From the NCBI GenBank assembly GCA_902496115.1, contig CABUZK010000036.1, forward strand, positions 1 through 18,728: DNA of 18,728 bases, read 5' to 3'. Made by a program: the position numbers and the translations under genes. Position 1 is the first letter of the stretch. The number at the start of each line of letters is the position of its first letter. This document shows positions 1 through 5,668 of the stretch, in pieces. The notes below the pieces were generated by a model. That model worked only from the letters and a program-made list of their open reading frames with translations. It searched no databases and was not told where the DNA came from. Source of the stretch: an uncultured Collinsella sp. (GTDB lineage: Bacteria > Actinomycetota > Coriobacteriia > Coriobacteriales > Coriobacteriaceae).

Positions 1-415
1 AGGAAGCGACGACGTCGTCAGCGGTGACCTCGGTGCCATCGGAGAACTTGGCGCCCTTGCGGATGGTGACCTCGAAGGTGGTGTCGTCCACGGACTTGGG
101 ATCGTCGGTGGCGAGCTCGTTGAAGGTGCTGTAGTCGTGGTAATCGATGCCGTAAAGACCCTCGACGACGTGCCAGTTAGCGCCCAGGCCCACAGCGGAG
201 CCGGTGCTGGCGGGGTCGAAGCTGGACGGAGCGTAAGCGGAACCAGCGGTGATCACGCCGCCGCCACGGTTGGCGGAATCGGTGGAACCGGAAGCGGAAC
301 CTTCGTCGCTAGAGCTGCCACCGCAGCCAGTGAGACCAAGCCCTGCGACAGCAGCGACGCTGCCGGTGAGGCCGAGGAACGAACGCCTGGACATACCCTT
401 GTTGATGATGGCCAT
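1..415 (-). CDS. Peptide ABC transporter substrate-binding lipoprotein (SBP_bac_5 type), N-terminal part
   Basis: Only the first 138 codons are present; the gene runs off the left edge. It begins at ATG 415-413 behind AGGAG (425-421), five bases upstream. The N-terminus carries a twin-arginine-like motif (SRRSFLGL, residues 9-16), a hydrophobic stretch and a lipobox LTGC with the lipidated cysteine at residue 31, then a Gly/Ser-rich linker. The mature start (ITAGSAYAPSSFDPAS and later FEVTIRKGAKFSDGTEVTADDV) is the typical opening of family-5 solute-binding proteins, which capture oligopeptides, nickel or similar ligands on the outer membrane face for an ABC importer. The rest of the transporter is presumably beyond the window. 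Ligand specificity cannot be told from this fragment. The arginine pair suggests possible Tat export, but Sec export is equally plausible. Confidence 0.88.
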   Translation of the reverse strand, partial: MAIINKGMSRRSFLGLTGSVAAVAGLGLTGCGGSSSDEGSASGSTDSANRGGGVITAGSAYAPSSFDPASTGSAVGLGANWHVVEGLYGIDYHDYSTFNELATDDPKSVDDTTFEVTIRKGAKFSDGTEVTADDVVAS

Positions 416-444
416 GTCTTCTCCTATCAATAGAGAATCTTACC

Positions 445-468
445 CGGGGGCACCTAGACTTGCCCCCG
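445..468 (-). promoter_or_regulatory. Leader stem-loop upstream of the binding-protein RBS
   Basis: A perfect 8-bp stem (CGGGGGCA with TGCCCCCG) encloses an 8-base loop. It ends about 20 bases before the AGGAG of the minus-strand lipoprotein gene. No U-run follows, so it is not a standard terminator. It could stabilise the mRNA 5' end or affect translation; this role is inferred. Confidence 0.45.
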
Positions 469-484
469 CGCAACTTGCGGACGA

Positions 485-512
485 TATATACCTTACCTAC
501 CGACGAACCCAA
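485..512 (-). promoter_or_regulatory. Candidate promoter of the binding-protein gene
   Basis: On the minus strand TTGGGT (512-507) lies 16 bases before TATATA (490-485), giving a predicted leader of roughly 60 bases that contains the 445-468 hairpin. The -35-like hexamer is one arm of the palindrome ACCCAA-C-TTGGGT (507-519), a possible operator. A second possibility is TTGTCA (590-585), 17 bases, then TAGTAA (567-562), which overlaps the 553-573 palindrome. Neither matches consensus well. Confidence 0.3.
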
Positions 513-534
513 CTTGGGTGCCGCGCTCGGCGAC

Positions 535-615
535 CGATACATACATACGCTTGAACGGTATTTACTACCGTTCACCGAATTCATTGACAAACGATTCGAC
601 AGACAGTATGTATCG
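535..615. repeat. Distant perfect 10-bp inverted repeat
   Basis: CGATACATAC at 535-544 is matched exactly by its reverse complement GTATGTATCG at 606-615, with 61 bases between. The interval contains a second palindrome (553-573) and both candidate -35 elements. This arrangement resembles paired operator half-sites or an extended cruciform, but the function is unknown. Confidence 0.5.
553..573. repeat. Palindrome with 8-base arms, possible operator
   Basis: GAACGGTA (553-560) and TACCGTTC (566-573) are perfect inverted copies separated by five bases. Symmetry, arm length and position about 140 bases before the lipoprotein start fit a dimeric repressor site overlapping a minus-strand -10 candidate (TAGTAA). 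No regulator gene is visible nearby. Confidence 0.45.
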
Positions 616-726
616 ACGATGTGAGATATCAGTCTTCGTCAACCCGCAGGATAGCAGGGTTATTCACCATGGCTAGTCAAACGTTTTAGCGTTAATAAAA
701 CCCGAAATCGACAGGTAATCGCCGCG

Positions 727-755
727 AAATAAATGATTGAAAATCGGCCAATCAT
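727..755 (-). terminator. Weak terminator-like hairpin after uvrC
   Basis: Read on the minus strand, ATGATTG (755-749) and CAATCAT (739-733) form a 7-bp AT-rich stem with a 9-base loop, followed by TTATTT (732-727). It begins 26 bases past the uvrC stop. The stem is weak, so termination may be incomplete and read through toward the transporter gene. Confidence 0.35.
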
Positions 756-780
756 GTATATCAGTTGTTTAGAAGCGCGT

Positions 781-2721
781 TTAGTTTTCGGAACGGTTGG
801 CCGATGCCTGGGCGCGCTCGGCATTCCATGCAACAAGCGCCTCGTGGACCGCTTTGGCGACATCGGCCGGAACGCCTCGAACTTCCGCAATCTCCTGCTC
901 GCTGGCCGCGCGCAAACGCTTCATCGAGCCAAAATGGCGCATGATGGCACGCTTTCTAGTGGGTCCCACGCCCGGAACGTCGTCAAGCACCGAAACCGTC
1001 ATAGCTTTATCGCGCAACTCGCGGTGGAACGTAATCGCAAATCGGTGGGATTCATCGCGAACCTGCTTGATCAGATAAAGCGAAGCGGAGCCGGTCGGCA
1101 GCACGACGGGAGTCTCGTCCCACGGCACGAAAACCTCCTCATCGGCCTTTGCCAAGCCACAAACTGGTATATCGAGGCCAAGCGCCTCAAGTTGCTTAAT
1201 TGCAGCGGTCAATTGCGGCTTGCCGCCATCGACAACGAGCAAATCGGGGCGCGAGCCAAAGCGCTCGTCCGCCATGCGCTCGGGAGCATAGCGACGCCCC
1301 AGAACCTCGGACATCGATACGAAGTCGTTTGCCTCGTCCAATTCGGCCTGAATTTTAAAGCGACGATACTGACCCTTGTCGGCACGGCCGTTGGTAAATA
1401 CCACCATCGAAGCGACGGTAAAGGTGCCGTGCAACGTCGAGATATCGAAGCACTCGATGCGCAACGGCGGCGCAGGCAGCGCCAGCGCGCTTTCGAGCTC
1501 CAGGAGCGCCTGATTGGTGCGATCGTCAGCATACCCCGTGCGCATCATGTAGCGCATGAGGGCATGGCGCGCATTTTTGGAAGCCATATCGAGCAGGCGG
1601 TGCTTTTCGCCGCGCTGCGGCCTATGGAGATGGCAAGAGCGTTCGCGCTTGCCCGCAAGCCACTCCCCCAACGCTTCGGCATCCTCAAGCTCGACAGAGA
1701 GATTGATCTCGGCTGGAATATCAGCCGTCTCGTCGTAATAGCGCTTGAGAAAGCCCGATTGGAGCTCTTCCTCGTCGACATCCAGGCCTTTATCGAGGAT
1801 GAACTCACAAGTTCGAACCGTTCGGCCCTCGCGAACGACAAAGACACAGGCGGCAGAGATAGTCTCTTCGCGATAGAAGCCGATGACGTCGATATCGACG
1901 CTCGATGGAAAAACGACCTGTTGGCGATCGTCCAGGCCCCTAATGACTTCCAGGCGACGCTTGACGCGCGCCGCACGCTCAAAATCGAGCGTCTCGGCTG
2001 CCTCCGTCATCTCGGACGTAAGCTCGTCAACGACATCCTTGCGATGGCCCGACAAGAAACGTTCGACACGTTTGACGTTCTTGGCATAGTCGGCAGGGGA
2101 AATCGCGCCGACGCATGCGCCCGGCCCGCGCCCGACATGGTAGTCAAAGCAGGGACGCCCGTTTTGCGCGCAAATCATATTGACGATGTCTTCTTCGCCC
2201 TTATGAGATTCGACGATGCGGCGGCAGCGGCGCCATTCCGCACAGGATGCCGAGCAAATAGGAATAACCTTGCGTAGCGTATCGATGGTCTCACGCGCCG
2301 CACGGCTATCGGTATAGGGGCCAAAATAGCGCGTTCCCGGTTTATGACGCTCTCGCGTGTATTTGATAGCCGGAAACAAGTCGCTCTTGGTAATGGCGAT
2401 AAAGGGATAGCTTTTATCGTCTTTGAGATCGACGTTAAAGTACGGATGGTACTGGCCAATCAGATTGCGCTCGAGCACCAATGCCTCGTGCTCGGTCTCC
2501 ACCACGATATAGTCGAAACTCGCCACCAGCTGCATCATGAGCGGGATCTTTTGACGCTCGTCCTGCAGCGTCACGTATTGACGCATACGGGCACGCAGGT
2601 TTTTTGCCTTGCCCACATAGACGACATCACCCTTGGCATCTTTCCAAAGGTAGCAGCCGGGTTGCGTGGGAACGCGCGAAACCTGCTCGGCAAGTGTTGG
2701 AATGTTGTCGTGACCTGCCAC
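781..2721 (-). CDS. uvrC: Excinuclease ABC subunit C (UvrC)
   Basis: UvrC is the nuclease of nucleotide excision repair: recruited by the UvrB-DNA complex, it cuts on both sides of a lesion. The 646-residue protein has the GIY-YIG nuclease at the N-terminus (PGCYLW at 21-26, VYVGKAKNLRARM at 34-46), a UVR helix for UvrB contact (about 229-260), the RNase H-like nuclease with ECFDIS (422-427), VVDGGKPQL (496-504) and the DESHRFA histidine (about 559), and C-terminal helix-hairpin-helix repeats (VPGVGPTRKRAI onward). I chose GTG 2721: AGTAGGTG, one mismatch from a full Shine-Dalgarno, overlaps the murJ stop and lies just upstream. A GTG at 2727 abuts that stop but has no RBS. It is last in the ybaK-murJ-uvrC operon. 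The usual UvrC cysteine cluster is altered (see findings). Confidence 0.95.
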   Translation of the reverse strand: MAGHDNIPTLAEQVSRVPTQPGCYLWKDAKGDVVYVGKAKNLRARMRQYVTLQDERQKIPLMMQLVASFDYIVVETEHEALVLERNLIGQYHPYFNVDLKDDKSYPFIAITKSDLFPAIKYTRERHKPGTRYFGPYTDSRAARETIDTLRKVIPICSASCAEWRRCRRIVESHKGEEDIVNMICAQNGRPCFDYHVGRGPGACVGAISPADYAKNVKRVERFLSGHRKDVVDELTSEMTEAAETLDFERAARVKRRLEVIRGLDDRQQVVFPSSVDIDVIGFYREETISAACVFVVREGRTVRTCEFILDKGLDVDEEELQSGFLKRYYDETADIPAEINLSVELEDAEALGEWLAGKRERSCHLHRPQRGEKHRLLDMASKNARHALMRYMMRTGYADDRTNQALLELESALALPAPPLRIECFDISTLHGTFTVASMVVFTNGRADKGQYRRFKIQAELDEANDFVSMSEVLGRRYAPERMADERFGSRPDLLVVDGGKPQLTAAIKQLEALGLDIPVCGLAKADEEVFVPWDETPVVLPTGSASLYLIKQVRDESHRFAITFHRELRDKAMTVSVLDDVPGVGPTRKRAIMRHFGSMKRLRAASEQEIAEVRGVPADVAKAVHEALVAWNAERAQASANRSEN

Positions 2722-2727
2722 GCGCAC

Positions 2728-5031
2728 CTACTTGCGACGAAGCAGAGCCGAAACCTCGGGCATCTTAAAGACGAAGGCAAGACCAAAAGTTACAGCGAGC
2801 GAGACGACGCCTGCAACACAAACGTAGCCCAGGGTAATGAGGATCGAGCTGCCAAGCGCTCCGACAAAGTGCTCAAGTGCCCACATGACGCCGGCGCCCG
2901 CGGCAGCGCCCAAGCCACCGAACAGTAGGCCGAAGAAACCGCCATGCAGGATAGACTTGACCTGAAGGCCATGCAGACGACGGCGCAGCCACCACAGTGA
3001 GCATCCGACCAAGACCACGTAGTCAACGACGTACGAAAGCGCAATTGCCGGCATACCGTAGCCCAGCACCACGCCAAACAGCAGCACCGAACCGGCCTGG
3101 CCGATAGCGGAGTACAGGCAATAGCGGCTATAAGGTTTCATATCGAGCAGGGCCGAGAAGCTCTTCTGCATCAGCACGACCACGCCGTAGAGCGGCAGGG
3201 AAAGTGCCAGATAGATAAGGAACTCCGACACCAGCGCCACACCGGATTCATTGAACTTGCCGGCGCAGTAGATCATGTTGAGCGGACGGGCGAAGACGAT
3301 CAGATACATCGCAAACGGAATCAGGAAGAAGAGCATCTGGGCGACACCGCGCGAAATGCCCGTGCGGACGCTGTCGTAATCCTTCTCCTGCGCATCGTGA
3401 GAGAGTTCGGTATAGAGTGCCGTCGAAAGCGAGGCGGCGATCAGCGCATAGGGCAATGTGTACCACAGGCGCGCATATGCGATGACGGAAGGGCCGGTCT
3501 CGGGCTGCACCACCAGCGCGGCGGCATTGGTAATTGAGGTCGAGACAAACATGCACACCGTGGCGAGCAGCGTCGGGATACCAAGCGCGATCGTCTGTCG
3601 CAGCGCGGGATCCTTAAAGTCGATATGGATATGAGGATGCACGCCATGCTTGCCAAGCGCGGGAATCTGGCAGGCCATCTGGACAAAGACGCCGAGGGTC
3701 GTACCAGCTGCGATCAAGATAATACCGGCCTGCTCGCCAAATTGTGCAGACACGGGAGCAAAGCCCATAAAGCTGGCGATGACGATGACATTGTTGAGAA
3801 CCGGGGCAAACGTCGACCAGAAGTAGTCGCGGTGTGCGTTGAGAACGCCCGAGAACACCGAGCCCAAGCCATAAAACAGAATTTGAATAGCAAAGAAGCG
3901 GAACATGAACGCAGCGGTATCCATGCTGCCGCCATCGCCCGAAAGGAACGACTGCGTCCAAATAAAGCCGGGAGCAAACACGGTGCCCAGCAGCGAGATA
4001 CCGCCCAGCAGCAGAAGCAGAATACCAAGCAGGTTGCCGACATACTCGTTCGATGCCTCGCGACCCTGCTCGCGCCTCACACCCATATACACTGGCAAAA
4101 ACGCCGTAACGAGCATGCCGCCCATCACGAGCTCGTAGAGCATATTGGGCAGGTTGTTGGCAACCTGATAGGAGGACGAGAGCAGCGACATGCCGATGGC
4201 GGCCGCCATGGCCCACGTGCGGATAAACCCGGTGACGCGCGACACGATGGTCAGCACGGTCATGAGGCCAGCAGAACGACCAACCGTGGAGTAGTCCGAC
4301 GAACCCATATCGTCTACGTCGTCCTGAGAGTCCTCATGAACCTCATCTTGTGGCAGTAAATCGTCCACGACGGCAAAGGAGCCGGTCATCGCAAAGGGAT
4401 CGTCAACCAAAACGGCGTCATCAGCAGGTGCGACGTCATCGCTGTTCGGCATGTTGTTTCCGGATACGGCATCATCATCGAATATGGCATGGTCGCCAAA
4501 CACCGTGTCAACTTCTTTGGCGGCGACGGTTCGGGCAGAAAACGACAGAGGGTCCCAATCGTCATCACCGTCGATGGCCACGCCCTCGACGGGATCGGTC
4601 GAACCAAGCGGCGACCATTTGTCATCCGAAAGAAGCGGTTCGCCATCATCATGAGCCGCGGGCTTGGCGGAACGAGCGGCAGGAGCGCTCTGCGGCGTGC
4701 TCTTTCCCTGGGCTGCCATCAAAAACACCGCTGTCTCATCGGGACGCGGCACACGAGGAGCCTCGGAGGCGATCGACTTCACGCTGGCGCTCGATTGAGC
4801 GGCGGCCAAAAAGACAGCCGTCTCATCGGGACGAGCCGAAGAAAGAACCGTACGGGGAAGCGCCGTGCCGGCACCGGCGGCACGCAAGTACACGGCCGTC
4901 TCGCCCGGGTCAGCGGCAGCGGACCAGGCATTTCGAATCTCGTTATCGAACGAAGCGGCCTCGGGCGCGGGCGCCTGAGGAGCCGACCCTTTTGCAAAGT
5001 GAGCTCCGCGCTTTGATTCTTCCTGCGGCAT
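2728..5031 (-). CDS. murJ: Lipid II flippase MurJ (MviN) with long acidic N-terminal extension
   Basis: MurJ moves the peptidoglycan precursor lipid II across the cytoplasmic membrane. The polytopic core starts near residue 250 with SRVTGFIR (264-271), whose arginines R265 and R271 keep the spacing of E. coli R18 and R24, followed by VANNLPNMLYEL and many hydrophobic segments consistent with 14 helices. At 767 residues it is much longer than the usual roughly 500, because of a hydrophilic Ala/Asp/Ser-rich extension with three repeats (GETAVYL 43-49, PDETAVFL 68-75 and 97-104). The ATG at 5031 has GAGAGGA upstream inside the end of the deacylase gene, which stops three bases earlier, so the two are cotranscribed. 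The stop abuts uvrC. The extension is in frame with the core and lacks internal stops, so it is probably real, although a later start could trim it. Confidence 0.93.
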   Translation of the reverse strand: MPQEESKRGAHFAKGSAPQAPAPEAASFDNEIRNAWSAAADPGETAVYLRAAGAGTALPRTVLSSARPDETAVFLAAAQSSASVKSIASEAPRVPRPDETAVFLMAAQGKSTPQSAPAARSAKPAAHDDGEPLLSDDKWSPLGSTDPVEGVAIDGDDDWDPLSFSARTVAAKEVDTVFGDHAIFDDDAVSGNNMPNSDDVAPADDAVLVDDPFAMTGSFAVVDDLLPQDEVHEDSQDDVDDMGSSDYSTVGRSAGLMTVLTIVSRVTGFIRTWAMAAAIGMSLLSSSYQVANNLPNMLYELVMGGMLVTAFLPVYMGVRREQGREASNEYVGNLLGILLLLLGGISLLGTVFAPGFIWTQSFLSGDGGSMDTAAFMFRFFAIQILFYGLGSVFSGVLNAHRDYFWSTFAPVLNNVIVIASFMGFAPVSAQFGEQAGIILIAAGTTLGVFVQMACQIPALGKHGVHPHIHIDFKDPALRQTIALGIPTLLATVCMFVSTSITNAAALVVQPETGPSVIAYARLWYTLPYALIAASLSTALYTELSHDAQEKDYDSVRTGISRGVAQMLFFLIPFAMYLIVFARPLNMIYCAGKFNESGVALVSEFLIYLALSLPLYGVVVLMQKSFSALLDMKPYSRYCLYSAIGQAGSVLLFGVVLGYGMPAIALSYVVDYVVLVGCSLWWLRRRLHGLQVKSILHGGFFGLLFGGLGAAAGAGVMWALEHFVGALGSSILITLGYVCVAGVVSLAVTFGLAFVFKMPEVSALLRRK

Positions 5032-5034
5032 CGC

Positions 5035-5535
5035 TCAGTCCTCTCTCGTGATCGGGGCAACCGTCGCCCCGCAAAATGCAACTAAGTCATCGGGAGCAAG
5101 CTCAAGCTGATAGCCGCGCTTGCCACCCGAGATAAAAATGGTATCCCAAAGGACGCATGTCTCATCGATCAGCGTCCGGAAGCGTTTTTTCATACCGACC
5201 GGGCTGCAACCGCCGCGGACATACCCCGTCGCGGCAAGCAAATCTTTGACATGCATCATGGTCAGCGACTTTTCGCCTGCGGCGCGCGCGGCGGCCTTGA
5301 GGTCGAGCTCGTCGGCAACAGGAATGCAGCACACAACATGGTCGTTGGACGGCGTCGTGCAGACCAGGGTCTTAAATCCCTGACCGGGCTCCTCGCCAAG
5401 CTGCTCGGAAATCGCGACGCCCAGCCCCGACGATTCGTCGCCATCGTCTTCGTACGTATGGAGAACATAGGAGATGCCGGCGCTTTCCAGCTCGCGCATC
5501 GCATTGGTTTTTGGCGTCTTAACAGCCTTTGCCAT
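5035..5535 (-). CDS. ybaK: YbaK/EbsC-type Cys-tRNA(Pro) deacylase
   Basis: Proteins of this family hydrolyse Cys wrongly attached to tRNA-Pro in the cytoplasm, a trans-editing step that protects translation. The 166-residue product is full length and has the family marks: catalytic lysine in FKTLV (K55, equivalent to E. coli K46), CIPVADELDLKAAARAAGEK (70-89), TGYVRGGCSPVGMKKR (103-118) and ISGGKRGYQLEL (135-146). The start is ATG 5535 with AAAGGA a few bases upstream; an in-frame extension to 5613 lacks support. It is the first gene of the ybaK-murJ-uvrC operon. The functional link to the other two is not obvious. Related INS/ProXp editing domains share this fold, but the GYVRGG and GGKRG motifs favour YbaK. 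Confidence 0.9.
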   Translation of the reverse strand: MAKAVKTPKTNAMRELESAGISYVLHTYEDDGDESSGLGVAISEQLGEEPGQGFKTLVCTTPSNDHVVCCIPVADELDLKAAARAAGEKSLTMMHVKDLLAATGYVRGGCSPVGMKKRFRTLIDETCVLWDTIFISGGKRGYQLELAPDDLVAFCGATVAPITRED

Positions 5536-5572
5536 GGCACATCCTTTCCCTCGCAGAGCGACGCAAGGATTA

Positions 5573-5602
5573 AGTATAGGGCCAATTCCGCCGCATATGC
5601 CA
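5573..5602 (-). promoter_or_regulatory. Candidate promoter of the ybaK-murJ-uvrC operon
   Basis: TATACT (minus strand, 5578-5573) is a good -10 hexamer placed about 40 bases before the ybaK ATG and just after the uvrA terminator hairpin. The best -35 match is ATGGCA with a long 19-base spacer, so the -35 assignment is weak. Confidence 0.35.
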
Positions 5603-5617
5603 TCTCGACACACAGAA

Positions 5618-5648
5618 GCGCCACCGAATCAGAAGGAATCGGTGGCGC
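5618..5648 (-). terminator. Terminator hairpin after uvrA
   Basis: GCGCCACCGA and TCGGTGGCGC (5648-5639 and 5627-5618 on the minus strand) form a perfect 10-bp GC-rich stem with an 11-base loop, 20 bases past the uvrA stop. The following bases (TTCTGTGTG) are only modestly U-rich. It separates uvrA from the ybaK operon. Confidence 0.65.
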
Positions 5649-5668
5649 GTCGGTACTACAACGTCTCT

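Larger units (their letters stand above)
416..780. other. 365-base gene-free regulatory gap upstream of the binding-protein gene
   Basis: I find no convincing gene here. The gap holds, from right to left on the minus strand, a weak terminator-like hairpin for uvrC (727-755), a pair of distant inverted 10-mers (535-544 and 606-615), an 8-base-arm palindrome (553-573), a 6-base-arm palindrome (507-519), a candidate promoter and a GC-rich leader hairpin (445-468). It is less GC-rich than the flanking genes, as expected of a promoter region. The density of inverted repeats suggests the downstream transporter is regulated, but the regulator is unknown. Confidence 0.7.

Noticed and set aside
733..2277. 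A 514-codon open frame on the plus strand opposite uvrC
   Set aside because: It is antisense to a clear UvrC coding sequence, has no family motif and no RBS; high-GC codon bias readily leaves such shadow frames open.
3625..4359. A 244-codon plus-strand frame opposite murJ
   Set aside because: Low-complexity His/Arg-rich product antisense to the MurJ membrane core; a composition artefact.
5536..5613. An N-terminal extension of the YbaK-type deacylase to 5613
   Set aside because: The family starts near the ATG at 5535, which has a clear RBS; the extension crosses the candidate promoter.
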